Positions 12,704 through 24,339 of a DNA stretch of 64,000 bases are shown piece after piece. This DNA is from Marasmius tenuissimus. Taxonomy: Eukaryota; Basidiomycota; Agaricomycetes; Agaricales; Marasmiaceae. How positions within the stretch are numbered: position 1 is the stretch's first letter; every line of letters starts with the position of its first letter. The translations under genes and the position numbers were made by a program. Under the pieces are notes generated by a model, which was given only the letters and a program-made list of their open reading frames with translations, did not search any database and had not been told where the DNA came from. Location: positions 2,046,001 to 2,110,000 of the forward strand of contig JAQOTA010000060.1 in the NCBI GenBank assembly GCA_029532415.1, in the 5' to 3' direction.

Positions 12704-13507
12704 ATGACCACGACCTCTTCATTCATCTCTCATCCCTGGTTTCGACCTCCTTCATCCATGAAACGACCCCATCCCGACGACTCTAATGACACAAATAAAA
12801 GACGGAGAGTTGCAGTTCTTGCGAAGGGGTTTTCGAACATGTCGTTAGACACCAATGCCAACTACGAACCAATACCACTAGAACCGGATGTCAGTTACCC
12901 CCCAGATTCAGCATCCACATCTACATCCAACTCGGTACCGTTTTCAGCTCCAGATGCGATGGAGATTGAAGAAGTCACAGGACCAGGGCCTGGCCAACTA
13001 TTCACAATCTCCGTTGAAGAACCTACCTCTCCCAGCTCACGGACAGGCAAGCTGAGGGACGTGAGGATGAAAGGCCAACCATCCTGGTACGAACCAGAAC
13101 CTGATCGTGAGCCCGCTTCCCTTACCTCCCAAACAACCACAACCACAACCATAAATTCACCACCTCCCCGTCGTCCTGCAGGTATAATTATTACCGACCT
13201 GGACGACTCTGAAGATGAATCTTCCGAAGACTCGGACAAAACCCAAAATCACATCGAGATATCCCCAGCTCTTCTCCAGCGAATCCGCCAAAATAACATC
13301 CTTCGTTCTACGCTTCCGAGCTCTGCTGAGGCACGCGGGCAGGCGTTGGTTTTGTATCGACCGTTGACGATACCCGAGGAAGGAGTTCGACAAGAGGATA
13401 TGAAGGAGGAGGAGGAGGCGATACCAACACCGATACCCATAGCGACACCGGCGGATGTAGAAACCCCGGCAATGGATGTTGACGTACCGATGGACGTCGA
13501 ACCATGA
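12704..13507 (+). CDS. Hypothetical nuclear protein, partner of the duplicated NLR
   Basis: Single-exon ORF of 267 residues, ATG at 12704, stop at 13505-13507. A basic stretch near residue 20-37 (KRPHPDDSNDTNKRRR) looks like a bipartite nuclear localisation signal. The rest is mostly Pro/Ser/Thr/Glu-rich and probably disordered, with an acidic patch DLDDSEDESSEDSD and a conserved block LLQRIRQNNILRSTLPSS followed by ALVLYRPLTI. It converges on NLR1 with 832 bp between them, and the pair is repeated at 24.3-28.3 kb, where this gene is damaged. Conservation of the LLQxIRQ block between copies argues that it is real coding sequence. I do not recognise the family and assign no function. Confidence 0.7.
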   Translation: MTTTSSFISHPWFRPPSSMKRPHPDDSNDTNKRRRVAVLAKGFSNMSLDTNANYEPIPLEPDVSYPPDSASTSTSNSVPFSAPDAMEIEEVTGPGPGQLFTISVEEPTSPSSRTGKLRDVRMKGQPSWYEPEPDREPASLTSQTTTTTTINSPPPRRPAGIIITDLDDSEDESSEDSDKTQNHIEISPALLQRIRQNNILRSTLPSSAEARGQALVLYRPLTIPEEGVRQEDMKEEEEAIPTPIPIATPADVETPAMDVDVPMDVEP

Positions 13508-14339
13508 ACCAAAAATCCAACTAAACTACCCTTACTGTATCTTTATTTTTCTTGACTGCGCCTACACGGACTACCTCCAATCACAATCACCTACCCTAAC
13601 CGCCTTGTTGTATATGTAGTAAGTATTTGTAGTGTCCGTATATCCTTCTTGCTCGAGGGTAGACCGTACTGATAGCAATATTAGGTCACCATTCAAAACG
13701 TTGAACAGATGATATATAGTTCTAGTTGCTCAAGATGAAGAACGCGTGAGTCCACGTACGATAAAAATCGAAGACGAGGAGGCGCGACGGAAAGAGGAGA
13801 GGATGGCGGGTTTGCGGTTCAAGTCGAAGTACCCGTCAGTTGTGGGCGCCAATGGGTGCTTTTCGGAAGTCCGATGTTGGATCATCACCACGACATTCGA
13901 CATTCTTCGATTGCACGAGTTGGCGACACACTGTATGGTCCTCTCAATAGTAAGTAGTCAATCCTCATCGATTTTCTCGCCACATTGGTATCCAAAAGCG
14001 TAACAATCCCATTCGACACGATTACCGATTGGTGAAGTGAGAATCCTGGCGGTGATGCAAGGGAAAACTATCCAAGAGGGCGCATCTGTCCACTTTCTTG
14101 TTCGCTCATCGACTTCTCTAGCGCCAGACGCACAAAGACAAAGTAGAAGAAGGCCCGCAAGGCCAACCAACTCCGAAAGCCCACCACCAAAATTCTACTG
14201 GACGTAAACACGTCCACATAGCCAGCTTTGGACTCCAAATTTGAGGAAGAAGCACAAGTTGACAACGCGAAAGAGCACAGATTACAGGTTGACGTGACTG
14301 CAATAACTATTTACAATGATTGTGGCTACTCGGACTCTA
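13508..14339. other. Intergenic region, duplicated at 24976-25823
   Basis: The region between the convergent hypothetical gene and NLR1. Patches such as 13746-13800 match 25163-25210, but the open frames differ between the copies, so I do not call a gene here. It belongs to the same segmental duplication as its neighbours. Confidence 0.5.
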
Positions 14340-16865
14340 TCATTCCGAATAGTCGGAGGACTCCAAAGAGCTGAAAATGGACACGACTTTGGATTTGAGT
14401 TCCTCCCTTTCACTAGCGTAATGCTGTGGGCACGTCTGTAAGGGAGAGAGTGTAGTCAGCCCCGAATTTTGCGAGATAATCCGAGACATACCTCGAGCCA
14501 ATCGAGCAGCCTGTTCTGAAGTCTCTCGCCCTCAGTTGTCGACTTGTATAGGTGACTCCAAGGATTTGTAGCAACGCACGAGAATAATATCCGACATTGA
14601 CTGAATAGCTCGGGCCCGAACGCACAATGCTGGAGAAGTGAGGACTTGACCAAAGTTATGAACCCGGAGTACGACGAGTCCAAGTCGGAGTAAACTGAAG
14701 ATTCAGCTGAAGGGTGCGAGAGCTTCGACACGAGAGTTTTCACCGCTCGCAAACAAGCTGCTTCGTAACATTCGTGCAAGCGGGATGATGATGCAAAGTC
14801 TGCGTCTGAGCTGCAACGGCAATCTGTAATGACGAACGACGGGCATGGACCAAGTTTCTCTAAATTTTCCCTGAACGTTAGGGTGCCATAGCTGTCTTCA
14901 TAATCGTTGATTCTGAGAATCGCCGAAGTCTCCAGAGCGTAGAATGCGGTGCGATTCTCTTCCGACTCGCGCATGTCAATTGACGATTCAAGGTGAAAAC
15001 GTTTCGGCCGATTTCTCAAACGGCCAATGATAGTGAGATCCAGGTCGCGATACTGCTCCATGTTCAAGTAAACTGTAGCCCAGAACAGATACATGAAAGA
15101 GAGGACGTACGGTCGACCATTGTAACCACGTCGCCAAGTCATCGAATATGTCGGCCCAATCCCTGGAGTTATGACATAGGAAAACGGCGCCGAGCTCCAC
15201 ATTATGAAGATCCGCTAGCAATTCCCGACTGAACGAGAGGCCGGTGCAAAGTCTGATCCAGCCTTCGCATAGCAAACTGTATTTCAAGATTTGGTGGAAG
15301 CTGCAGGAAACATCGGCAATTAGATAACGTGAACGGGCTGACCTGAAAGTGAAACTCCTACCCATCCCGCCTGAGTCTCTCAGCTGAGAGGGCTTGTAGC
15401 CACCGCCGCGCAAGGAAATGTGTTTGAGCTGCTTCGTCAATGAAGAAGACCCCGGAGCGAGTCCGATCGAAGAGATAATCACTGAATGAGGTATGCGATA
15501 CCGTGATGTTGTCATCGTGGATATCAAGAACGGAGTGCATCGCTCGCAGCGTCACGTCCACGTCCCCTGGGGCCAGTTCCAGCAATATTTCGATAGACTC
15601 GGGAGAATGTGGCCCGTGATGATATATATCAGGTGCAGTGATAAGGATTGCAGCAAGAACCAAGAGCAATTTTTCGCGGTTGGGGTTGACAGAAAGGATG
15701 AAGTGGTATAGTCGGTCAAGCTCAGGGAAGGGTGAATCCGATGGCGGATTCTCGGGGTCGTAGTCGAGTATAGTGCGAAGTTGGTCGACAGGGTTAGAGT
15801 AGGGACTCTTGACGACCTTCACGGCGGTTGCTGCATAGACAAACTGGCTGGAGGCTTTCCTCACAAGCCACCGTAGATCCTCCTTTGAAGGCCAAGGTGA
15901 CGGGAACCGAATGCGACTGAATTTCCGGCTTGTACGTATGGCCCCAAGCTCGCGGATAAGATACCGCTCTATATCCAGATCGGTCTGGGAGGCATTGTTC
16001 AAAGCAATGTGTTTGGTGACCCGACTGAGATGAACCTCATCGAAGGCTTCCTGAATCCATGCCTCCGGACGGCTGCAAATAAGGAATCTCAAAGGAGACC
16101 ACGTCGAAGGCAGTTGCCGGTAGGAAGATAGAATGATGGTTAGGATACGCAATTGTGTGTCCTCATCGCCGCATTCATCTAGGCCGTCTATGATGACCAG
16201 ATTTGGCACTTTCTGTACCGATTCGGCTTCAAGCCCCAACTGTTTCATGTGTAGAGACGGCTTCAAAACGAGCTCTCGGAACTGGTCTTCCAAGTTGGCC
16301 TCCAGTATTGACGGGTCCCGATGGATCCGTTCGTCGATGAATGTTCGAAGCGAAGGGAACTTTGATCTGAAGCCGAGCGTAATTGTCGGCATGAGTGCAG
16401 AGGGATTGTTTCGCTTGGGGTCCGACCTGAAGAAGAAGAAAGACGCTACGAGTCCGTCTTCCTCGGATGCCCTAGCAACAGTCATCGCGATGGCTGATTT
16501 ACCAACGCCTGCTGTGCCAAAGAGCCAGCATATTGGACGAGAGGGGTCGCCTGAAGTTCGCCATGTATGAATATCCCCGAGAGCCTCCTGGCGAGTCCCC
16601 TCGAGACACATTCCCCTAGTGTACTGCTGCTCCGACGTGTGAGAAGCTCCTACGGCTGCGACTGTGCGCCATAAAGCCTCGTGCGCTGCTCAAAAGAATC
16701 CGTCAGTCTTAGTATTTCAAGCTCATAAACGATGTCGTCGAACACACAATTGGAAACCGTTGTGGTAAAGTTCTGTACAAGGTCGTGCCCAATGTTATTG
16801 ACGTTGAGATCGCCTGCCCCAGTGTGAACATTCTGATCCCTGCCATAACTAACATTCTGTGCCAT
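14340..16865 (-). CDS. NACHT-domain NLR-like protein, copy 1
   Basis: Five exons join in phase: 16865-16748, 16685-15362, 15300-15111, 15052-14492 and 14435-14340, giving 762 residues. A short N-terminal region (residues about 1-39) carries Asn/Gly-spaced repeats such as NVSYGRDQNVHTGAGD. The NACHT NTPase follows, with Walker A GTAGVGKS at about 96-103 and Walker B LVIIDGLDECGD at about 202-213. The C-terminal half is Cys/Trp-bearing and helical-looking; I see no WD40, ankyrin or TPR repeats. Such fungal STAND proteins are thought to act in non-self recognition and regulated cell death. Copy 2 at 25.8-28.3 kb has every splice site at a matching place, which supports this model and suggests both copies were kept under constraint. 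Trigger and effector are unknown. Confidence 0.85.
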
Positions 16866-18549
16866 AGTCGGTGGGCGCTTGTGTGAGTATCCGCTGCAAT
16901 CAGAACCGAGTCACCCGTGAGGCGGAGAGCCTCAGAGGGAGAGGGGAGAGGAGATTTCAAAGAGAGGGATGTTGGCCATCGTCACCAGAAAAACCGTCGG
17001 AAACTCAGGCTGCTGTATGGTTCGCACGAGCTCGATAGGCTATTTTTGTTTGTACGCACACCACATTGATTTCATCATTCGTGGGCTTCAGTATGAGTGG
17101 CGATTCGAGAGGTTCATGAGACTTGTGGCAATACGTGTATAAAATGGTCAGGAATGCACACCTGTTGGCAGGCATGGTCGGTATCCTCATTCTTCGTTAG
17201 CGGCACAAACAGCCAACATACTTACCAAGTAATCTCAGGTGAGTTGAAGGATTATAGGGTACCAAAAATGAGCTGATCAATGAGTGCGGAAGGAGAGATG
17301 GTAGCAACCCTGTGGGCTTCGGATGGACATAGGTAATGGTCGGTGTGAGAGTTCGAACGGAGTCCGGCCACGAGTCTGGACCGAAGCAACGCTGAACCCT
17401 CGGTCCTGTTACAACTTACCACCATCCACCATGACATTATAATTTATCTCTGCCACTGGATGCCCTCGGCTCTCTTTGTAACGCCTCAGAAAACTACAAT
17501 TCGCCTCGGTCAGCAACGTCAAAATGCCCCACAACTCGACCTTGAGGGTACATTCTCTCTATCCATCACCTTCCGGTGAAACGCCACAAACGATTGACAT
17601 CCGTCTATTGGCAGCTTCCACCCTCCACCATCCACCATATTGTTCAAGCCACAAAGGACATCGAGCTAAGAAGACTGCGAAAAGGCTTCTCGAAGCTTCC
17701 TCTTCGCCCGTAATGCCCACAGCGGTCCACGTAACACAGATGACCCAACGTCAATCCAGTCCAATCTTCCACAAAACTCATGCTCTGAGGGCTAGCCAGG
17801 GCTGTGAACCTCTGATATGATACTAAAGTTGCTGACGTCCCGACGAACGCTAGGAGCTGGGAATAGGCGATTGGCCCTTTGAGCCATCTTAATGACCCCA
17901 AAGTCCGCTTTGTAGCGATCGAAAAGGATGGCAGAGTATTGGATTGGCGTCTGGTCCAACGTCGACTGGGATGCTGTGACATATATAGGTATGTTGAGAT
18001 CACGCACTCTCCATGTTCGAATCCTGAAAGAAACACACCATATAAAGGCCACCAATACTTTCCAGAAGAAAAAGATCCATATAACGGTCTGAGCTTCCAC
18101 CATTTCCTTCTCTCCTTCTCACCTTGCTATCGGCAGCGGACCAGCTCGATCATTGCCATTGAAATACCGAAGAATAGTTCGGCAGGTCTTTGAGGTTGGT
18201 TATGACTACGCGTACGGGGAAGAGGAAGATGGCGATGTCGTCTGGGAGAATCCCAGTTGGCCTTCCATCATCAATCTTCTGTCTTTCCTCTTCGTCTGAA
18301 TTTGTACGAATACTCATTGTATTTGCAGAGTTTCAGCATTGACGGCGGGAGCAGGACCCTCGGTCACGTCCAAGAAGATTCCTTCAATTACACAGCGATT
18401 GTTTAGGCAAAGAAGAAACGCACGGAGCTCGACGAGGCGAGTGGGGGGAAACGTCGTCTCCAATCGAATTTGATTGTGCTCCCCAGCCCTACAATGCAAC
18501 ACTCATAACGCAACACACGGATTGAGTACGGATGCTACATATATTCATG
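16866..18549. other. Gene-poor region upstream of NLR1 with dispersed repeat
   Basis: I find no gene in this stretch. Part of it, about 17260-17830, resembles 23440-24000: both share the landmarks GGTCGGTGTGAGAG, GGACCGAAGCA and CTAGGGCTG/CCAGGGCTG. So it is a decayed duplicated segment. It separates NLR1 from sequence that lies directly upstream of NLR2 in the other copy. Confidence 0.5.
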
Positions 18550-21053
18550 ATTGGGAGAACGAGAATCGACGTCCGTTCAGAAACAAAAGCGCAGGCTATC
18601 ATGATATCACACCTGGGAGAAAAATCACAGATAGCAAGGACGACGGAAGACACATCAGCGCTTCGGTTACGGTACCAGCGAGAAACAGCATACAAATCAG
18701 AAGGAGGGACAGCAAAAGAAAACGACTCACGAATGGGCCCGGCCCCCGGGAACATCGAGAATCGGCGGGGCCGTCCAGACATTCAATCATGATCAACGGT
18801 GGTTCAGAATTCAAGTAAGTATTTCATGGCCATGTATCATGAAAGCAATACACGACTTGAAGCTACAAGCTTCACTTGCTAGCTGTATAGCACAAATACT
18901 GCGCAAAAATTACATGTAAGGTTCGAGTCCGGCGCACAAAATTTCCTTTTCAACGAACTTTCCACGGGTAAGATTTATCTTGCATGGTGAGTCTACAGCA
19001 GAAATCAAATCCAAGTCCGCTAGATTTGGAGACAAGGACATCTCGATTTGGATTGGATGCAGGTCCTATCGGGCGAGTTTTGAGTACCGCGAGAGCCCAG
19101 CTAGATATCTGAGAACCGAATTTCTCACACACATCGCCATTGCCAGTGAGCTACTTGGCGAGCGGAAGGACGTTGGGGGTGCTTATGGGCGTTAAATATC
19201 AAGTTTCCCAGGAACTGATTTCTAGACAACAAAATTTCGCGATTTGTAAACTGACAATGTTGTACGCTTTTGCATTTCAAGTTACTTTCAGGATTACATG
19301 CTTATGATCTTTTCTTTGTACCAAAAGTCCGGGAGCGAGCTGTTCGGAAGTCACCAGGTAAATTTTCAAAGCTGTGGAAGTACACATCGGTCAACATGAA
19401 CGTCTTCCTCCCTGAAAATGTGTCAACATACCATTGAGCTCAGAACCGTGGGCCGTTGCCCTACCTACTGAGGGCTCTCGAAGCCTTTCATGACAAGAAA
19501 CTCGATTGCTTCAATCTCGGCTGAGAAATTCTTTTTTGTGTCACTTTGTAGTCCCCGCCAAGACGCCTCGTCTTTAATATCCGCTTCTAGCTTGATCGTC
19601 GTAACCAAAGAGTAGATGTAGCTCGGAAGGTCCGGATTGGGGAATGCGAACTGAACGCGATACTGCCAGGAGGATTCCGACCCGGAGCTCGACTTGGAAA
19701 AGTCAGCCCAGCCGCTGGTCTTGGCTACGTCCAAACTAGTAGAGGTCTTTTCCAAGCTCTTATAGAGTGCGACGATATTCTCCCCCGTCAAGTTGGGACT
19801 GATTGTTAAGCGCAAGGCATCGACTATCTTTTGAGCCATGTCTGAAACAGTCGCCTCTTGCCGGTCGATGGAGCTGCTCTTGAACTTGTTGAACGTGAGG
19901 TCGTCGCCTTTCAAGTGTTGCAGTCAATCGTAAGCATATCGTTCGTGAAGAATGATAGACGTTGCTGAGCTCACCTGGGTATTCATCGACGCTGTTCTTG
20001 AACTCAGTCCACTTGAACGCCTTGGGTTCTCTGGACTCGACGAAGTGCCCCGCGAATGAGGTGACCTCTCGGGCAATGGAGATAAGCTGATCAGGAAGCT
20101 GGAACTGAGAATCAAAATAAGTAGAGCCTGTGGATGGGAGTCAGCACAGAGCACTCGATGATCATCAGTGTGCAGCCTACCGTTGGAGGACATGGCGATG
20201 TTAGTTGAGGTAGAGCTGGCTCTGGAATGAATTCAACTCGATGGTACTCGAGGTGCGTTGATGACCAAGGATGGCTAGAGCTTTTATACTCCAAGTTGCA
20301 ATGATTCGACGTATTTGGACTCACTATCAGCGATAGATTCAAACCACAAGTTGCTTCTTCATGGAAGAGTAATCCGAACTCTGGCTGTCACCCCAGAATC
20401 AGGGCACAGCGGCGTGTCGATTTTGTAGTTTAATTTAAAGATTAGTGGGAACATGCCTCCTCGTTTTCTTTGTCTTTCCGGGTCGGAGAATGACATGTTG
20501 ACATATCAGGGGCACGGCGATGTCTTGAAATGAACACCATTCGGTGCGTATGAGTGACGGTCAGGCCAGCCGATGTCTGTTGGAGTGGATGATGGTGCAA
20601 CCGAAATGAGAGGTGGTTCTGTGACGTTCTTCCGTGTCGCGACGGTGCTAAATACCGAAGAGCTGGCCAGTCGCTATACCGAATAGGAGAGTACAACGAA
20701 TGAAAAACACCATCCTACCTCTTACCTCTGATAGAATGTACGTCCCGACCAACGATTAATGTCATGTTTGGGTCCTTTTCAAGGTCAAGGAGAAGTTCTG
20801 TTGGAAGTATCCTTTCTTGCCCGAGTAATTGTGTCCTTGCGGATCGTGCGAAAGGTGAAGATGTGAGAGTCTTCCCACCGCAACTTCACTATTTTCCGAC
20901 AGACCTCTTCCCAATCCGAGTGAGTACTTGAACTGAATCTGATAAAACAGGTCGAGAGAAGGAGGCCGAGAGCCTGCAGCCCAGATTGAAAGAGTCAGAG
21001 CAAGATATAAGTCGAGTGAAAGTTTTTCTCCCTCGTCTTCTTTGAGGAGGGAG
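18550..21053 (-). repeat. Inverted segmental duplication, copy 1 (partner 36873-39310)
   Basis: Read on the minus strand, this segment aligns along its length with 36873-39310 on the plus strand, with many substitutions and small indels. Landmarks include the Cyt-like gene, the sequence around 19200-19330 (matching 38560-38720) and 18560-18780 (matching 39070-39310). It forms a widely spaced inverted repeat of about 2.4 kb arms. Confidence 0.8.
19465..20193 (-). CDS. Cyt-like delta-endotoxin family protein, copy 1
   Basis: Three exons: a tiny first exon of 13 nt (ATG at 20193), a middle exon, and a last exon ending at 19465, with GT-AG junctions in phase; about 200 residues. The order of conserved blocks resembles the CytB/volvatoxin-like fold: an N-terminal helix region, then SGWADFSKSSSGSESSW, a beta-rich FAFPNPDLPS block, LVTTIKLEADI and a C-terminal KNF...E block. 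No signal peptide is visible. Members of this family bind membranes and form pores; in mushrooms they are thought to act against animals or competitors. The assignment is from motif pattern only and the activity of this copy is unknown. The paralogue at 37.7 kb is in inverted orientation and also looks intact. Confidence 0.65.
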
Positions 21054-21166
21054 CTGCTATTAGTGGATGTCGTCGTCGTCGTAAGGAGACCTTCATTTGT
21101 TTGCGTACTACTGCGTGGTTTATACGAGCTCGACATGCTTGACGCCTCTATTTGTGTCAACATCAC
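20762..21166 (-). CDS. Chimeric ORF across a duplication junction (doubtful gene)
   Basis: A 134-codon ORF. Its first part (MSSSYKPRSSTQTNEG plus a Thr run) matches a short ORF just upstream of NLR2 (28496 minus, MSSSCKPRSSTQTNQG). Its second part (from about 21053 down) belongs to the inverted Cyt-like block. In the other copy of that block, at 36873-37140, the frame is broken by stops. The frame could be a fusion made by the rearrangement, or the first exon of something larger. No function is proposed. Confidence 0.25.
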   Translation of the reverse strand: MMLTQIEASSMSSSYKPRSSTQTNEGLLTTTTTSTNSSSLLKEDEGEKLSLDLYLALTLSIWAAGSRPPSLDLFYQIQFKYSLGLGRGLSENSEVAVGRLSHLHLSHDPQGHNYSGKKGYFQQNFSLTLKRTQT

Positions 21167-21862
21167 GCGTTCTTTTCACCGTTCTATGGGCTTCAGTACG
21201 CGCCGCAGAAGCTCCTCAAGAACCTTTGTAACCTGGCTTGCGCCGTTCTGGTGTACAAGTCGATCGATATGGCCAGATAACGGTTCCCAAGGTGTGTGCG
21301 GCTGCTATGTAGCGCTGGGCGGTAGTAGAGGCCGAACGTCGATATTCAGACAGCCACGGCCCATGGCGAATTGATAGACTTTTGAGTGAAATAGCACTTG
21401 AACATGAAGATCATGGCGTACGCTTGGGTACTGTAACGTCTGTAGACTCTGTCCGAGATATGAGGGTGAAATTTGGGGGGCAGATTGAACAGGTATCAAG
21501 GCCTCCTAGGGGGTTTCCCGGGCCCTCTTCGATATCTATGCTCGTAATGGAAGGGGTTCATGAGGCTTGTAGCAACGCAGACATACGTTGTACCGAAATG
21601 CGGACCTTGTGGGAAGGGCGGTTGTTCTACGAGGAGGCTCATGAAGAGTGACGGTAGCAGCGGTGGCGTGGTCCAGTTGAATTGTTGAACCATTACGGAA
21701 GACTAGAGACAACTTTGAATGATGCGAGGGGGAGAGGTGGATGGGCTTCAAATGGACGTAGTGGTCAAGGCGAGAGTTTGAAGCTACCGTTTACGGTTTA
21801 GGGGAAATCCGAGCGGATAAACGAGCCCGGCCCGGGGCAACGTTTTCCGTAACCAAGTCGAT
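21040..21862. repeat. Duplicated segment, copy of the NLR2 upstream region
   Basis: This stretch matches 28390-29020 in order. Landmarks: a GTC triplet run (about 21066-21079), CGACATGCTTGA, GCGTTCTTTTCACCGTTC, GCCGCAGAAGCTCCTCAAG, AAGGTGTGTGCGGCTGCTAT and GATGGGCTTCAA. In the second copy this sequence lies right next to NLR2. Here it lies about 4.2 kb from NLR1, separated by other segments. Confidence 0.7.
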
Positions 21863-21906
21863 AAGTCAACGTTCAACAGTGGGCTGCCTTCCTGTGAAGC
21901 GGTGTC

Positions 21907-22656
21907 GACTGGTCTCTCTTGGCATGTCGGATTGAGAACTTGAAGCTTACTTTCGAGCCGAAACTCCCAGAGAGAAACACACGCACAAGTTCTCACCTTT
22001 ATGGAACCCAAGGAACACCGTTCGTTGGACTTCTTCCTTCTCGGTGGGGCGACAGGAGTCATATCGATACCATTGAAAACCAGCCTACCAGGTGCGGCTG
22101 GCTCCCGAGTCTTCCGCCTCACGACATAGTAGATTGGCTTTTCAACGATGGGTGGTGTCGAAATGTTAACGTTGGGGGTAGGTGGCGGAATCATGTTCAT
22201 GAGCGAAAAGACTGTGGCCTCGCGGTCGTGGTCATCCAGGACCGGGAGGACGCGGAGGGAGGACAGCATCAGTCACGGTGCGCGCTTTCGGAGGCTAGGA
22301 GTGGGCTGATTGTCGGAGAGACTCGTCTTTCGAGAAGAGTACTTACCAGACGAGGACTCTGAGGGGTATCGATCTTGTGGTGACTCGTCGATTGTGTGCT
22401 TGATACGGCTTGTAGCTTACAACGAACAAGCGCAGAGAGTGCCCGAGAAGGAAAGTTGAAGGCTGGCGCTGGGGCCTCGGGTAGCGAAGTTCTCATTGTG
22501 TTTCCCATCGGTGTCGTCGGACTAATTGGTGGTTATTCAACGAACGGTGCCCACATCCCGATGTCTAGGCCTTCACATATGAATCTTCCAATGTAGAGTT
22601 GCGTGCGAATCGAATAATGTTCATTCCAACCTGGGTATTAATACGTAGATGACTCT
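21907..22656. repeat. Duplicated segment downstream of the HAP2 pseudogene
   Basis: The stretch matches about 31090-31821, downstream of functional HAP2, including GGAGGACAGCATCAGTCACG and GCCCGAGAAGGAAAGTTGAA. No intact gene is visible in it. It was co-duplicated with the HAP2 fragment that follows. Confidence 0.65.
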
Positions 22657-23363
22657 TTAGTTCCCTTGATCAGGATACAGCTGCTGTTCGAAATGGAGAG
22701 TAGAATGGTGATGACGAACGTGTGCGTGGGGATGTGGTACGTGGTGCATCTGGATGCCGTGACGATGGTGTGGATGGGAATGATGGTGAGTGGTGTGAGA
22801 ATGCTGGTGGTGTTGGTGTTGGTGTGTGGGATAGGGAGAGGTGAGTGTGACTGGCGCAGAGTTGACGGGTGGTGCTGGTACTGCCTGAGGGGGCGGTTGA
22901 TGTTGGTGAAGCTGGGAGGGGTGGATGTGAGCGTGTTGTTGGTAGAGATGACTTGGGCCTGGCTGTGGTTGTTGTGGTTGGTAGACGTTGACGGGGCTCA
23001 TGGTCATTGGAGGTTGTTGAGGCTGCTCCTCAACTTCCTCCTCAATCAATTCTTCTTCTACATCGTTTTCTGCAGTGTCTTCTTCACCAGGGCTTTTTGG
23101 GTTAGCAGCCTTTTGAGCAGCTACTTCGTCTGCGGTGAGAAACCTTCCACCAGGCCCACGCGGTCGACGCATCGCATGTTTATGTCGAGATTCATGCAAG
23201 TAGGGCTAAGTAATTCTTATCAGTAAAAAAATAAGGTCGGCTGAGAAATGGAGCACCTTTCGCTATCTCGATAAGCGATGGACCTCTTCCAACCTAGCCC
23301 TCGCAACTCTCCTCTTCAAAATTCCAAAATACTGCTTCGCATTCACATACAACGGCTCATCGT
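22657..23363 (-). pseudogene. HAP2/NF-YA pseudogene, 5'-truncated with a nonsense codon
   Basis: Close to the functional gene at 31822-32664. The last exon (to 22657) is intact and encodes [19 protein letters not shown] and the Gln/His-rich tail. The upstream exon keeps the subunit-interaction core ([19 protein letters not shown]) but has a stop: the Gln codon CAG of LSRQRK is TAG (about 23264), and an Arg in YFRILKRR reads Gly. Homology stops at about 23363, before the N-terminal 45 residues. The 183-residue remnant from the downstream ATG could still be translated, but it would lack most of the NF-YB/C contact helix. Judged a pseudogene. Confidence 0.85.
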
Positions 23364-24339
23364 TGCGGCACTCGAAGAGCGAGGGCAGCAATTGCGCAGA
23401 ATCGGGCTAAAGAAGCATCGTGGAGCACTGGAGATGAGTTTGAGGGCTTCAAATAGACGTAGTGGTCGGTGTGAGAGGCGCTGGTGACTATTCTTATTCA
23501 CGCCGACGGGAGAAACGAATGCCCGGAGTCCGGACCGAAGCATCATTTCCCCGCAACCACCATGACTCGGCTCTCCGAGGACCTCAGAAGGTACCTCAGT
23601 CATGATTAACAGTGTCGACGTACCTTGCAACTTGATTCTGAAGGTATATGTCCATTCTTCTCGTTAGGCTTCAGGGACAACCTACGCACGATCAACATTC
23701 GTCTGTCTGGAGTTTCGACCCCACCATCGCGTTCATACTCTCGAGGACCTCAAAGTTCTCAGTTGAAGCTTCAAGCTTTAGGGACCACGAATGGAGCTGT
23801 TTGAGACAGCTTCCTTATCACCTCACGCTGCTAGCAACGGCCCACGTAGCACAGGTAAGCCAGTGTCAATCCCTGCGCGAATGGAAATGTTCACCCCGCC
23901 CACCCAGGCTTTTGAAAATCACGAAACTTACACTCTAGTGCTAGCTAGGGCTGCGAAACTGTGCTACGATACCAATTCTCCCAATTTTTTGGCAACTACT
24001 AGAACGTGAGTATATGTACCTCTTCTGTAGGTACGTTGAAAGGTTTTTGAAGTCCTCCCCCACATTCACGTACTGATTTTGATTCCACCGTTCCAGTCTC
24101 CAGGTTGCTGGCTTTTCGCGCTGAAATCAGGGCAGTGAAAAGCAACAGCCATAAGGGCACCGCCGGATTGGATGCAGAATGCGCCCCAACAGTTCCTTCC
24201 TTACTCCCATCCAGCCCAAGTTCTTTTGCCTCGACTTTACCCTCAAATCGAGTTCATGGGAACGGACGTGTGCGGTCAGATGTTCGGTGGATCTTAATGA
24301 CAATGGAGAGTTTTCCAACATGACAATTGAACCAACTAC
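23364..24339. other. Gene-poor duplicated spacer
   Basis: I see no gene. The portion 23440-24000 is a decayed relative of 17260-17830. The rest leads into the broken copy of the NLR partner gene. Confidence 0.5.

Noticed and set aside
18910..18942. tRNA-like T-arm (GGTTCGAGTCCGGCGCAC), also in the inverted copy near 38965
   Set aside because: The T stem does not pair and no acceptor, D or anticodon arms can be drawn. The second copy differs at key positions.
22666..23226. Long plus-strand Val/Leu-rich ORF of 186 codons (and its twin at 31831-32403)
   Set aside because: They are antisense to the His/Gln-rich tail of HAP2 and its pseudogene. Both arise from the same codon bias.
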